A stretch of DNA of 64,000 nt from Rhizobium sp. FKY42 (GTDB lineage: Bacteria > Pseudomonadota > Alphaproteobacteria > Rhizobiales > Rhizobiaceae), in assembly GCF_005222835.1 (NCBI RefSeq), contig NZ_STGA01000008.1:1-64000 (forward strand). The letters are read 5' to 3'. Position numbers and translations under genes: made by a program. Below are positions 45,484 to 54,706 of this stretch, one piece after another. Position 1 is the stretch's first letter, and each line of letters begins with the position of its first letter. The notes below the pieces were generated by a model that ran no database searches, had not been told where the DNA came from, and saw nothing but the letters and a program-made list of their open reading frames with translations.

Positions 45484-45500
45484 TTTAGAACCATTCGAAA
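45484..45500 (+). promoter_or_regulatory. Irr/ICE-type iron box at the suf promoter
   Basis: TTTAGAA CCA TTCGAAA matches the rhizobial iron control element consensus TTTAGAA-N3-TTCTAAA at 13 of 14 positions and starts 4 nt past the -10. A related palindrome TTTCTAGAAA (45471-45480) lies just before it. Irr bound here would block transcription, as expected for iron control of Fe-S assembly. Confidence 0.6.
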
Positions 45501-45614
45501 GTTGGGCTGCGCAAGACGTGCCGCCCAGTTGGTCGTCTCATACGGCATGCGCGGCGAAAATTTCAAGAAAAATGCGTCGCCAAGCGTGAAGTAGACTTTA
45601 AACCGGATCGGACA

Positions 45615-46781
45615 ATGGCTTTTGATCGCGTATATCTGGACTGGAACGCGACGGCGCCCTTGAGCGGCGCCGCTCGAGAAGCCATGTTGAGTGCGTTCGA
45701 ACTGCCGGGCAATGCCTCGTCCGTGCACGCAGAAGGACGTACAGCGCGGGCGGCTATCGACAAGGCGCGTCGCCAGGTGGCAGCTCTCGTGAGCGCCGAT
45801 CCGCAACATGTCATCTTTACCAGTGGCGCGACCGAAGCGGCAAACTGGATTTTGACGCCCTCGTTCAAGATGGGCCGCTCGCCGCTTACCGTCGGACATC
45901 TTTATGTCTCGGCAATCGAGCATCCGGCCGTCCGGGAAGGCGGCAGGTTCGGTCGTGAGCAGGTTAGCGAGATCCCCGTCTTGCCAACGGGCCTGGTGGA
46001 TCTGGATGCACTGAGGGGCTTGCTGGAACGTCATGATAGTAGTGCTGGCCTGCCGATGGTGGCCGTCATGCTCGTCAACAATGAAACCGGCGTCATCCAG
46101 CCCGTCGCGGAGGCGGCAAAGCTTGTGCGCGCCGCGGGCGGGTTGCTTGTCGTGGATGCCGTCCAGGCCGTTGGACGCATTGCGGTCGACATCACCGTGC
46201 TGGATGCTGATTTTCTCATCCTTTCCTCCCACAAGATCGGTGGCCCCAAGGGCGTCGGTGCGCTGGTGATGCGTGGCGAGGTGATGATGCCATCGGTTCT
46301 GGTTCGTGGTGGCGGCCAAGAGAAGGGGCATCGGTCCGGTACCGAAAATTTCCCTGGCATCGTGGGCTTTGGTGCCGCCGCTGAGGTCGTCAAGCGCGAT
46401 CTGGATGTGACGCGTGAACGCCTGCTTCACCTTCGGCAAAGACTGGAAGTCGGCATGCGCGCCGTTGCTCCGGATGTGATCATCCATGGGGAAGGCTCCG
46501 AGCGTGTGTGCAATACCACGTTTTTCACGCTTCCGGGCTTGAAGTCAGAAACCGGGCAGATCGCCTTCGACCTTGAAGGGGTGGCTTTGTCCGCGGGATC
46601 GGCTTGTTCCTCCGGCAAAGTCGGACAAAGCCAGGTTCTGATGGCGATGGGGCAGGATCCAGCAATGGGGGCGCTTCGTATTTCCTTTGGAGTGACAACG
46701 GACGATATCGCTGTCGAGCGTGCGCTGACCGCCTTCCAGCGAATAGCTGCGCGTCGAAAGATGCCGGAACAGGTCGCGTGA
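45615..46781 (+). CDS. sufS2: cysteine desulfurase, NifS/IscS class
   Basis: PLP enzyme that takes sulfur from cysteine for cluster assembly. The 388 residues show the Schiff-base lysine in SHKIGGPKG (near 206) and the persulfide Cys in GSACSSGKVG (near 335), with DWNATAPLSGAAREAM at the start. This is the class I (IscS-like) type, distinct from the SufS at 50610. It is the first gene of an operon I recall from Agrobacterium as sufS2-B-C-D-S1-X-A. It sits downstream of the promoter and iron box. Confidence 0.92.
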   Translation: MAFDRVYLDWNATAPLSGAAREAMLSAFELPGNASSVHAEGRTARAAIDKARRQVAALVSADPQHVIFTSGATEAANWILTPSFKMGRSPLTVGHLYVSAIEHPAVREGGRFGREQVSEIPVLPTGLVDLDALRGLLERHDSSAGLPMVAVMLVNNETGVIQPVAEAAKLVRAAGGLLVVDAVQAVGRIAVDITVLDADFLILSSHKIGGPKGVGALVMRGEVMMPSVLVRGGGQEKGHRSGTENFPGIVGFGAAAEVVKRDLDVTRERLLHLRQRLEVGMRAVAPDVIIHGEGSERVCNTTFFTLPGLKSETGQIAFDLEGVALSAGSACSSGKVGQSQVLMAMGQDPAMGALRISFGVTTDDIAVERALTAFQRIAARRKMPEQVA

Positions 46782-46888
46782 TTGGGCCAGGAGTTGCGGA
46801 AACGCAAAAATTAGCTTGCCAAAAGGTGTTAAAACCTCCTTCTGGCGCCTACATACGGGGCTGATCCCCGCCAACAGATGACAACCTG

Positions 46889-46906
46889 CCGGACCCTTGA
46901 TTCCGG
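46889..46906 (+). promoter_or_regulatory. leader hairpin before sufB
   Basis: CCGGA-N8-TCCGG hairpin 19 nt before the sufB start chosen here. Nearly the same sequence precedes sufA (52290-52306). Confidence 0.45.
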
Positions 46907-46924
46907 CGAGATTGGAGAATGAGC

Positions 46925-48394
46925 ATGGCTGCCGTGCAGGAAACGATCGATCAGGTCCGCCAGATCGATGTTGACCAGTACAAATACGGTTTCGAGACCG
47001 TTATCGAAGTCGACAAGGCCCCCAAGGGACTTTCGGAAGAGATTATTCGCTTCATTTCGGCCAAGAAAGATGAGCCGGAATGGATGCTGGAATGGCGTCT
47101 TGATGCCTATCGCCGCTGGCTGACGATGGAAGAGCCGACCTGGGCGCGCGTCGATTACCCGAAGATCGACTTCAGCGACCTTCATTACTATGCGGCACCG
47201 AAAAACACGCCCGGCCCGAAGTCGCTGGATGAAGTCGATCCCGAACTTCTTAAAGTCTACGAGAAGCTGGGCATTCCGCTGAGGGAACAGGAGATTCTTG
47301 CAGGCGTAGACAAGCCGCGCGTAGCGGTCGATGCGGTATTTGATTCAGTTTCCGTCGTGACGACGTTCAAGAAGGAACTCGCCAAGGCAGGCGTTATCTT
47401 CATGTCGATTTCGGAAGCCGTTCGTGAGCATCCGGAACTGGTCAAGAAGTACCTCGGCTCCGTCGTTCCGACGTCTGACAACTATTATGCGACGCTGAAT
47501 TCCGCCGTCTTTACCGATGGTTCGTTCGTGTTCGTGCCTAAGGGCGTTCGTTGCCCGATGGAGCTGTCGACCTATTTCCGCATTAACGAGAAGAACACCG
47601 GACAGTTCGAACGGACGCTGATCATTGCCGAAGAGGGTGCTTACGTTTCCTATCTCGAAGGCTGCACGGCACCACAGCGCGATGAAAACCAGCTTCACGC
47701 AGCCGTCGTGGAACTTGTGGCTCTCGACGATGCCGAGATCAAGTATTCGACGGTTCAGAACTGGTATCCGGGCGATGCGCAGGGCAAGGGTGGCATCTAC
47801 AACTTCGTGACAAAGCGTGGCGATTGCCGCGGTCATCGCTCCAAGATTTCTTGGACGCAGGTCGAAACCGGCTCGGCCATTACCTGGAAATATCCAAGCT
47901 GCATTCTGCGCGGTGACGATAGCCGTGGCGAGTTCTACTCGATCGCCGTTTCGAACGGTCATCAGCAGATCGATAGCGGCACCAAAATGATCCATCTCGG
48001 CAAGAATACGTCAAGCCGCATCATCTCCAAAGGCATCGCGGCTGGCGTTTCCCAAAATACCTATCGCGGTCAGGTTTCGGCCCATCGCAAGGCAACCAAT
48101 GCCCGCAACTTCACGCAGTGTGACTCGCTGCTGATCGGCGACCGCTGCGGCGCGCATACCGTGCCTTACATTGAGGCAAAGAATTCGTCGGCTCAATTCG
48201 AGCACGAAGCGACGACATCGAAGATTTCCGAAGATCAGCTGTTCTACTGCCTGCAGCGCGGCATTCCGGAAGAGGCGGCCATTGCCCTGATCGTCAATGG
48301 CTTCGTCAAGGAAGTCATTCAGGAGCTGCCGATGGAGTTTGCCGTCGAGGCCCAGAAGCTGATCGGTATTTCGCTTGAGGGTTCGGTCGGCTGA
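46925..48394 (+). CDS. sufB: Fe-S cluster assembly protein SufB
   Basis: Scaffold subunit of SufBC2D, on which clusters are built. The 489-residue protein has the SufB core [20 protein letters not shown] and, near the C-terminus, [22 protein letters not shown], with the conserved Cys ligand area. ATG at 46925 ([10 protein letters not shown]) has GGAG at a proper distance; ATG at 46919 is too close to it. Separated from the desulfurase by 143 nt holding a hairpin leader. Full length. Confidence 0.97.
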   Translation: MAAVQETIDQVRQIDVDQYKYGFETVIEVDKAPKGLSEEIIRFISAKKDEPEWMLEWRLDAYRRWLTMEEPTWARVDYPKIDFSDLHYYAAPKNTPGPKSLDEVDPELLKVYEKLGIPLREQEILAGVDKPRVAVDAVFDSVSVVTTFKKELAKAGVIFMSISEAVREHPELVKKYLGSVVPTSDNYYATLNSAVFTDGSFVFVPKGVRCPMELSTYFRINEKNTGQFERTLIIAEEGAYVSYLEGCTAPQRDENQLHAAVVELVALDDAEIKYSTVQNWYPGDAQGKGGIYNFVTKRGDCRGHRSKISWTQVETGSAITWKYPSCILRGDDSRGEFYSIAVSNGHQQIDSGTKMIHLGKNTSSRIISKGIAAGVSQNTYRGQVSAHRKATNARNFTQCDSLLIGDRCGAHTVPYIEAKNSSAQFEHEATTSKISEDQLFYCLQRGIPEEAAIALIVNGFVKEVIQELPMEFAVEAQKLIGISLEGSVG

Positions 48395-48462
48395 CGATCG
48401 AACCAATCGCACCTTTTCAATGGCGCTTGACGCCGCACCAATTCGTCCGAAAGGATCACATC

Positions 48463-49218
48463 ATGCTTGAAATTCGCAATCTGCACGCCCGTATCGCCGA
48501 GGACGGCACAGAGATCATCCGCGGCCTGAACCTGACCGTGAAGGCTGGCGAAGTTGCCGCCATCATGGGCCCCAACGGTTCCGGCAAGTCCACGCTGTCT
48601 TACATTCTGTCCGGTCGTGAAGACTACGAAGTGACCGAAGGCGAGATTTTGTACAACGGTGAAAACATTCTGGAGCTTGATCCGGCCGAGCGCGCCGCCA
48701 AGGGCATCTTCCTTGCGTTCCAGTATCCGGTTGAAATTCCGGGTGTTGCGACCATGCAGTTCCTGAAGGTTGCCATGAACGAGCAGCGCAAGGCACGCGG
48801 CGAGGCGGAGCTTTCGACGCCTGATTTCATCCGCAAGGTCAAAGAAGCGGCTGCCGAGTTGAAGATCAACCCGGACATGCTGAAGCGTCCGCTGAATGTT
48901 GGCTTCTCCGGCGGCGAAAAGAAGCGCGCCGAGATCCTGCAGATGGCGCTGCTTGAGCCGAAACTGTGCGTTCTCGATGAAACCGATTCCGGTCTCGATA
49001 TTGACGCTCTGAAGATCGTTGCCGATGGCGTGAACGCGCTGAAATCGCCTGATCGCGCCGTCATCGTGATCACGCACTATCAGCGCCTGCTGGATTACAT
49101 CGTGCCGGATACGGTTCACGTCCTCTACAAGGGGCAAATCATCCGCACTGGCGACAAGGAACTGGCGCTGGAACTGGAAGCCAATGGCTATGCCGATATC
49201 ATCGGTCAGGCCGCCTGA
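48463..49218 (+). CDS. sufC: Fe-S cluster assembly ATPase SufC
   Basis: ABC-type ATPase of SufBC2D that drives the conformational change needed for assembly. 251 residues; Walker A GPNGSGKST (near 36), signature FSGGEKKRAEI, Walker B LCVLDETDSGLDID and the H-loop ITHYQRLLDYI. ATG at 48463 has AAGGA upstream. Soluble and not a transporter. Followed 24 nt later by sufD. Confidence 0.97.
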   Translation: MLEIRNLHARIAEDGTEIIRGLNLTVKAGEVAAIMGPNGSGKSTLSYILSGREDYEVTEGEILYNGENILELDPAERAAKGIFLAFQYPVEIPGVATMQFLKVAMNEQRKARGEAELSTPDFIRKVKEAAAELKINPDMLKRPLNVGFSGGEKKRAEILQMALLEPKLCVLDETDSGLDIDALKIVADGVNALKSPDRAVIVITHYQRLLDYIVPDTVHVLYKGQIIRTGDKELALELEANGYADIIGQAA

Positions 49219-49242
49219 GCTCGCTGCGAAAGGAATTTTGGC

Positions 49243-50517
49243 ATGAACATGCAGACACAAAGTCGCCAGACGGCGGCGGAAGCTGCGCTGCTGGACAGCT
49301 ACAATGCCCAGATCGGCGAATTGCCGGGCAATGGAGCCGTTATCAGCGCACGTGACCGCCTCGTGGACGATCTCAAGAACAACGGGCTTCCGACACGTCG
49401 TGTCGAGGCCTGGCACTATACGGATCTGAAGACGCTTCTGCGCAATATCCCGGCAAGCGGCCCGGCGGCATCTGTACGCAACCCAGCCCCACTGGTTGAA
49501 GGGGCCGCGTTGATCAAGACGCAGCAGGGTGAAGTGGACGGAAACGTCTCTGTAGAGGGTATAGTCGTCGGTTCCTACGCGGATATGCTGCGGGAAGGGA
49601 CTGCTGCACCGGGTCTTTCGGTCATCGACAAGGATGATACGATCGGCAGGATCAATGGCAGCTTCGTGCGCGATGGTTATGTGCTGGAGTTTCCGGCAGG
49701 GGCCGAAATTTCACAGCCGATCGAGATTCAGGCACTGCATGGCGCCGGACAGGCCCATACCCGGTTCCCGGTCAGCTTTGGCGCTGGTGCGAAGGCAACG
49801 GTGATCGAGCGGCATATCCAGACCACGGATGGGCAGGCTTTCGTCTCTTCGGTCAGCGATATTTCGCTGGAGGATGGCGCCGAGGTTACCTGGATTGTCG
49901 TGCAGGAGCAGGGCGCGGACGATACGCATCTGGCACAGGTGCGCGTGCGCGTTGGCGATAACGCCAAGCTTCGCCTGTTCGTCATCAATGCCGGTGGCAA
50001 GCTGGTGCGCCAGGAACTGCGCATCGACGTTGCGGGTGAGGGTGCTGATCTCCAACTACGGGGTGTGAACCTTCTGGGTGGTGATACCCATACGGACGTG
50101 ACGCTGGTGCTGGGGCACAACGTGCCGAACACGACGTCGACGGAAATTTTCCGCAACGTGGTGTTCGACCGCGCGCGCGGCGTTTTCCAGGGCATGATCA
50201 AGGTTGCTCTGGATGCGCAGAAGACCGATGCGCGCATGGCCTGCAACACGCTTCTGATGTCGGATGATGCCGAGTTTGCCGCGAAGCCGGAACTCGAAAT
50301 CTTTGCGGATGACGTGCAGTGCGGGCATGGCGCAACAGTCGCTGATATCGACGACAACCATCTGTATTATCTGATGGCCCGTGGCATCCCACGCAGCAAG
50401 GCGCGCGCCATGCTGGTCAACGCGTTCGTAGCCGAAATCGTTGAAGAGCTGGAAGATGAGGCGCTTGTCGAAGCGCTTGAGGCGATCATTTCCAATTGGC
50501 TGGAAAAGCATGCCTGA
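49243..50517 (+). CDS. sufD: Fe-S cluster assembly protein SufD
   Basis: SufB homologue and partner in SufBC2D, involved in iron entry. 424 residues. The SufBD core is seen as FRNVVFDRARGVFQGMIKV and the C-terminal HGATVADIDDNHLYYLMARG with the conserved His. Start MNMQTQSRQTAAEAALL is preceded by AAGGAATTTT. Full length. A strong hairpin lies between it and sufS. Confidence 0.96.
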   Translation: MNMQTQSRQTAAEAALLDSYNAQIGELPGNGAVISARDRLVDDLKNNGLPTRRVEAWHYTDLKTLLRNIPASGPAASVRNPAPLVEGAALIKTQQGEVDGNVSVEGIVVGSYADMLREGTAAPGLSVIDKDDTIGRINGSFVRDGYVLEFPAGAEISQPIEIQALHGAGQAHTRFPVSFGAGAKATVIERHIQTTDGQAFVSSVSDISLEDGAEVTWIVVQEQGADDTHLAQVRVRVGDNAKLRLFVINAGGKLVRQELRIDVAGEGADLQLRGVNLLGGDTHTDVTLVLGHNVPNTTSTEIFRNVVFDRARGVFQGMIKVALDAQKTDARMACNTLLMSDDAEFAAKPELEIFADDVQCGHGATVADIDDNHLYYLMARGIPRSKARAMLVNAFVAEIVEELEDEALVEALEAIISNWLEKHA

Positions 50518-50526
50518 TTGACTTTA

Positions 50527-50558
50527 CCGCAGGCAGGGGCGCTGGCCCATGCCTGCGG
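50527..50558 (+). repeat. long hairpin between sufD and sufS
   Basis: CCGCAGGCA (50527-50535) and TGCCTGCGG (50550-50558) pair perfectly around an inner GGG/CCC stem. It lies 10-41 nt after the sufD stop and has no T tract, so it probably processes or stabilises mRNA rather than ending it. Confidence 0.55.
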
Positions 50559-50609
50559 GCGACGCAGATGATGGCGCGGCCAGTTGAGCCGCCGGTGAGA
50601 TAGCTGCCC

Positions 50610-51830
50610 ATGACCTACGATGTCGAAGCGATCCGTCGCGACTTCCCAATTCTGTCAACAACTGTGCACGGAAAACCGCTTGTCTACCTCGACAATGGAG
50701 CATCCGCGCAAAAGCCGCAGTCGGTGATCGACGCGATCAGCCATGCCTATTCGGCAGAATATGCCAATGTGCATCGTGGGCTTCATTACCTGTCCAACGC
50801 GGCAACCGAAGCCTATGAAGCTGCACGCCAGAAAGTGTGCAATTTCCTGAATGCTGGCTCGGTGGACAATGTGGTGTTCACCAAGAATTCGACGGAAGCG
50901 ATCAACACTGTGGCCTATGGCTGGGCAATGCCACACCTCAAGGAGGGTGATGAAATCGTTCTGACGGTTCTTGAGCACCACTCCAACATCGTGCCGTGGC
51001 ATTTTCTGCGCGAGCGTCAGGGCGTGAAACTGGTGTGGGTGCCGGTTGATGATGAAGGCGCTTTTCATCTCGAAGAATTCGAGAAATGCCTGACGGATCG
51101 GACACGTCTGATTGCGATCACCCAGATGTCGAACGCGCTTGGCACGGTTGTTCCGGTGAAGGATGTTTGCCGTATCGCCAAGGAACGCGGCATCCGTGTT
51201 CTCGTCGATGGGAGCCAGGGCGCTGTCCATATGCCGGTCGACGTGAAGGACATCGATTGCGACTGGTACGTGATGACCGGTCACAAGCTCTACGGTCCAT
51301 CCGGCATCGGTGTTCTTTACGGCAAGCCGGAGCGTTTGCACGAAATGCGCCCGTTCCAGGGTGGCGGCGAGATGATCATCGATGTCGCGGAAGATTTCGT
51401 GACCTACAATGATCCGCCGCATCGTTTTGAGGCTGGCACGCCGCCCATCGTTCAGGCAATCGGGTTAGGTCATGCGCTCGATTACATCGAGAAAGTCGGG
51501 AGAGAAGCGATTGCGCGCCATGAGGCTGACCTGACGGCCTATGCGAATGAGCGTTTGCGGGCCATCAACTCGCTTCGCATCATCGGAAATGCACCCGGCA
51601 AGGGTGCAATCTTCTCGTTTGAGCTTGCCGGCATCCACGCTCATGATGTCTCCATGGTCATTGATCGCAAGGGCGTCGCGGTGCGGGCGGGCACCCATTG
51701 TGCCATGCCGCTCTTGAAACGCTTCGGCGTAACTTCCACTTGCCGTGCATCATTCGCGATGTACAACACCCGCGCCGAAGTCGATGCGCTGGCCGATGCG
51801 CTGGACTATGCGCGAAATTTCTTTGCTTAG
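50610..51830 (+). CDS. sufS: cysteine desulfurase SufS
   Basis: Group II desulfurase of the SUF system. The 406 residues carry the PLP lysine in MTGHKLYGPSGIG (near 228) and the reactive Cys in RAGTHCAMPLLKRFGV (near 366), with the conserved opening NGASAQKPQSVIDA. Works with a SufE-type acceptor, which is not encoded here. Follows sufD in the suf operon. This is the second desulfurase of the operon, class II; the first gene is class I. Confidence 0.97.
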   Translation: MTYDVEAIRRDFPILSTTVHGKPLVYLDNGASAQKPQSVIDAISHAYSAEYANVHRGLHYLSNAATEAYEAARQKVCNFLNAGSVDNVVFTKNSTEAINTVAYGWAMPHLKEGDEIVLTVLEHHSNIVPWHFLRERQGVKLVWVPVDDEGAFHLEEFEKCLTDRTRLIAITQMSNALGTVVPVKDVCRIAKERGIRVLVDGSQGAVHMPVDVKDIDCDWYVMTGHKLYGPSGIGVLYGKPERLHEMRPFQGGGEMIIDVAEDFVTYNDPPHRFEAGTPPIVQAIGLGHALDYIEKVGREAIARHEADLTAYANERLRAINSLRIIGNAPGKGAIFSFELAGIHAHDVSMVIDRKGVAVRAGTHCAMPLLKRFGVTSTCRASFAMYNTRAEVDALADALDYARNFFA

Positions 51831-51840
51831 GGACGAAATG

Positions 51841-52221
51841 ATGTCGACCGAAGAAACCATACCGAAGTGGGATGCCCGCGAGGGCATCATCCAGTCCGCC
51901 ATTCCGCCCGAAGAAGTGGCCCGCCTTTCCGATGACATAATTGCGGCGCTCAAAACCGTCTATGATCCGGAAATCCCGGCGGACATCTTTGAACTTGGCC
52001 TCATTTACAAGATCGATATCGAAGACGACCGCATGGTCAAGATCGTGATGACCCTGACGGCACCGGGCTGCCCGGTCGCAGGCGAGATGCCGGGTTGGGT
52101 TGAAAACGCCGTTGGCGCTGTTGAAGGCGTTTCCGGTGTTGAAGTTGAAATGACGTTCGATCCGCCGTGGACGCCTGAGCGCATGTCGGAAGAGGCGCAG
52201 GTTGCCGTCGGCTGGTATTAA
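51841..52221 (+). CDS. SUF-associated DUF59/MIP18 protein (SufT/SufX-like)
   Basis: A 126-residue protein of the DUF59 family, which helps mature Fe-S proteins and is found inside suf operons. It shows TVYDPEIPADIFELGLIY and the signature TAPGCPVAGEMPGW with its Cys. ATG at 51841 (MSTEETIPKW) is 7 nt past AGGGA; the codon before is also ATG. It starts 10 nt after sufS. Confidence 0.93.
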   Translation: MSTEETIPKWDAREGIIQSAIPPEEVARLSDDIIAALKTVYDPEIPADIFELGLIYKIDIEDDRMVKIVMTLTAPGCPVAGEMPGWVENAVGAVEGVSGVEVEMTFDPPWTPERMSEEAQVAVGWY

Positions 52222-52289
52222 CTGGTTCCGCCGACTGTTGGGAATCATTGATCCTTAAGCCTCAAGCGACTACATTCAGACCGAAACCT

Positions 52290-52306
52290 CCGGACCTTGA
52301 ATCCGG
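52290..52306 (+). promoter_or_regulatory. leader hairpin before sufA
   Basis: CCGGA-N7-TCCGG hairpin 22 nt before the ATG, almost identical to the one before sufB (46889-46906). Confidence 0.45.
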
Positions 52307-52328
52307 ATGCGTTAAGGAGATCAGGCCA

Positions 52329-52721
52329 ATGGGCTTTGTAGTAATGAGCATGACCGACGCTGCCGCAGGTCGCGTCAAGGCAATCGTCGAAAAGTCTGGC
52401 CCGGATGCTAAGGGCATTCGCGTCGGCATCAAGAAGGGAGGCTGCGCCGGTATGGAATATACCGTTGATCTGGTGACTGAGCCGAATCCAAAGGATGACC
52501 TGATTGAGCATGCCGGGGCGAAGGTGTGGATCGAACCCTCTGCTGTGCTTTATCTTCTTGGTACACAGATGGATTTTGAGACGACACAGATGCGGTCCGG
52601 CTTCATCTTCACGAACCCGAACCAGACCTCGGCATGTGGATGTGGTGAATCCGTCGAATTGAAGCCCGCCGATTTGGCAGCGCTTGCCAAGCAGCGCGCA
52701 ACTGAAAGCCCTTCTGCCTGA
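52329..52721 (+). CDS. sufA: A-type Fe-S carrier (SufA/HesB family)
   Basis: A 130-residue carrier that receives clusters from SufBC2D and delivers them. Conserved Cys: one in KKGGCAGMEY, and the pair in SACGCGES near the C-terminus. ATG at 52329 has AAGGAG about 10 nt upstream; the longer frame to 52248 is rejected. It ends the suf operon, just before a strong terminator. Confidence 0.95.
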   Translation: MGFVVMSMTDAAAGRVKAIVEKSGPDAKGIRVGIKKGGCAGMEYTVDLVTEPNPKDDLIEHAGAKVWIEPSAVLYLLGTQMDFETTQMRSGFIFTNPNQTSACGCGESVELKPADLAALAKQRATESPSA

Positions 52722-52756
52722 ATGAATCGGTAAGATCGCAATAGTGCACAAATCAG

Positions 52757-52782
52757 ACCCCGCGTTCGCTGCGGGGTTTTTT
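52757..52782 (+). terminator. suf operon terminator
   Basis: ACCCCGC (52757-52763) and GCGGGGT (52771-52777) form a perfect 7-bp stem with a 7-nt loop and run into TTTTTT (52777-52782), 36 nt after the sufA stop. Confidence 0.88.
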
Positions 52783-52791
52783 GCTGGCTTA

Positions 52792-53436
52792 TCAGATGTT
52801 CTCGCTCAAGTAATCGAGCAATTGTTCTGTTGCCGTATAGGCTTCCTGGCCATTTCTTTGCTGGATGGCCCTGATGATGCTGACATGGAGTGTGACCGAC
52901 CGGTCCATTGCAGAGGTTGTCGCGGTGGAGAACCAGAGCCGGCGTGCATGCGTTTGGAGTGGCGCCAGGGAACCGACAAGAAACTTGTTGGGGCAGGCCT
53001 CCTCGACAATTTCGTCAAAACGCTTGTCAGCAGACAGGAACGCATTCACGTCTCCCGTTGCAGCCGCAGCGCCCATATCTCGCGCGCAGTTGACCATTCT
53101 GCGACGCTGCTCTTCGTTTGCATGAGTCGCCACTAATTCTGCCGCCATGGGTTCCAAACGACGGCGAACGCCGAGAATATCGCGATAATCGGACGGAATG
53201 ATTTCGGAGATCTGCAGCCCGATTCGGGCACGCACCGCGAGCAGGCCTTGCCATTCCAGCTTCTGGATCGCTTCACGAACGGGCGTGCGTCCATGACCGG
53301 AGAGATCGATCAACTGTTTCTCTGTCACCAGCGTGCCTGGCTTGAGCTTCAAGGTGACGATCAGGTGCTCAAGCGCCCGATAGGCTTGGCGGCTGTAGGA
53401 TTCCTGTGCTGCGGGGGAGGCGTCGACTTCATCCAT
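52792..53436 (-). CDS. GntR-family regulator, FCD (FadR) type
   Basis: A 214-residue repressor: an N-terminal winged helix (about 15-80; TEKQLIDLSGHGRTPVREAI) and a C-terminal helical FCD effector domain (about 90-210) with candidate metal ligands Asp and His (DKRFDEIV; QTHARRLW; LHVSII). The operator is probably the TGATATA(T/C)CA pair just upstream of its own start, pointing to autoregulation. No target operon can be assigned: the neighbours are suf on one side and MacAB-like genes on the other. The start has no clear Shine-Dalgarno. Confidence 0.9.
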   Translation of the reverse strand: MDEVDASPAAQESYSRQAYRALEHLIVTLKLKPGTLVTEKQLIDLSGHGRTPVREAIQKLEWQGLLAVRARIGLQISEIIPSDYRDILGVRRRLEPMAAELVATHANEEQRRRMVNCARDMGAAAATGDVNAFLSADKRFDEIVEEACPNKFLVGSLAPLQTHARRLWFSTATTSAMDRSVTLHVSIIRAIQQRNGQEAYTATEQLLDYLSENI

Positions 53437-53443
53437 GATGCGT

Positions 53444-53490
53444 TGATATACCAGTTAGAAACACCGCTCAACGCACCTGTTGATATATCA
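53444..53490. promoter_or_regulatory. paired GntR operators
   Basis: TGATATACCA (53444-53453) and the perfect palindrome TGATATATCA (53481-53490) are 37 bp apart in the gap between the GntR gene and the permease. The first is 8 bp upstream of the regulator's ATG, so binding would also block the ribosome site. Confidence 0.55.
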
Positions 53491-53503
53491 GCAACCAATG
53501 GCA

Positions 53504-54706
53504 CTATTCGTGGCGAAGGGCGTCGATTGGTTTCATCATGGCTGCACGTCTTGCGGGAAAGTAGCCAAAGATCATGCCGATCACGGCGGAAAAAACGAAG
53601 GCAATGGTGATGATTGTGGGGTTTACCACGAAAGGGACCCTTAACAGTGATACCACGCCATAGGCCAAACCCAAGCCAAGCAGAATTCCGCTAATGCCGC
53701 CGAAAAGCGAAAGCATGACTGCCTCGACCAGAAACTGCCGGAGCACCTGACCTTCCAGAGCGCCAATTGCAAGGCGGATACCGATTTCGCGGGTGCGTTC
53801 CGTAACAGACACCAGCATGATGTTCATGATGCCAATGCCGCCGACCAGCAGGCTTACGGCTGCAACGGAACCCAGAAGTCCGGTCAATAGCGCGGTTGTT
53901 CCTGTCATGGCGGATGCAATCTGGGTCATGTCGCTGACCGAAAAATCATCCTCTTTGCCGAATGCAATCCGCCGGCGTTCGCGCAGAAGAGTTTCCACCT
54001 GCGCCTGAACCTTGGCCGTCGAGACACCATCAGCAGCTGACAGAGTAATGCTGGAAATGGTCGTTGTGCCGCCAATTCGCCGTTGATGCAGCTTCAGTGG
54101 CATGATGATGGCATCATCCTGATCATCGCCCATCCCGGACTGGCCCTTTGCCGCGAGAACGCCGATAACAGGACAGGCTACCGTTCCGATACGGACAACC
54201 TGTCCAACGGGATTGCCGGATCCGAAGAGCTCCCTACGGATCGTATCTCCGATGATACAGGCCGCCTGACCTCGTTCCTCGGCTGATGTGAAGCTGCGAC
54301 CGTTTGCTAGTGTCCAGTCTTGAGAGAGAAGATAGTCGTTTGTTGATCCGATGATGCTGGTCGAACGGTTTTGTCCGCCAACGACCGCTGTCTGCGTCGA
54401 CCTGTTGATCGGAGCAACGGCCCTCAGGCCGGAAATCTGCTCCTGGATCGCCACTACGTCTGACTCAGTAAAGCGCTTGGCCTCGACGCTGGCGCGACCC
54501 GGCCCCCATTGTCCTGGTCGGACGAAAAGAGTGTTGGTTCCGAGGCGAGACAGCTCTTCGCGGACTTTGGCTGTCGTGCCGTTCCCGACCGTTACCATGG
54601 CGATGACAGCGGCGACGCCGATGACGACACCAAGCACCGTCAGAAAGGATCGAAGCATGTTGCGGGTGATGGCACGCCATGCCAGTTTCATCGTCTCAAA
54701 AAGCAT
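53504..54706 (-). CDS. MacB-like ABC permease
   Basis: A 400-residue membrane component of a MacB/LolCDE-like tripartite system: one helix near the N-terminus (RSFLTVLGVVIGVAAVIAMV), a large periplasmic domain (about 50-270) and three C-terminal helices with the FtsX motif TERTREIGIRLAIGA. ATG at 54706 (MLFETMKLAWRAITRN) overlaps the end of the ATPase gene by 11 nt. Export substrate unknown (drug, peptide or lipoprotein). Confidence 0.9.
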   Translation of the reverse strand: MLFETMKLAWRAITRNMLRSFLTVLGVVIGVAAVIAMVTVGNGTTAKVREELSRLGTNTLFVRPGQWGPGRASVEAKRFTESDVVAIQEQISGLRAVAPINRSTQTAVVGGQNRSTSIIGSTNDYLLSQDWTLANGRSFTSAEERGQAACIIGDTIRRELFGSGNPVGQVVRIGTVACPVIGVLAAKGQSGMGDDQDDAIIMPLKLHQRRIGGTTTISSITLSAADGVSTAKVQAQVETLLRERRRIAFGKEDDFSVSDMTQIASAMTGTTALLTGLLGSVAAVSLLVGGIGIMNIMLVSVTERTREIGIRLAIGALEGQVLRQFLVEAVMLSLFGGISGILLGLGLAYGVVSLLRVPFVVNPTIITIAFVFSAVIGMIFGYFPARRAAMMKPIDALRHE

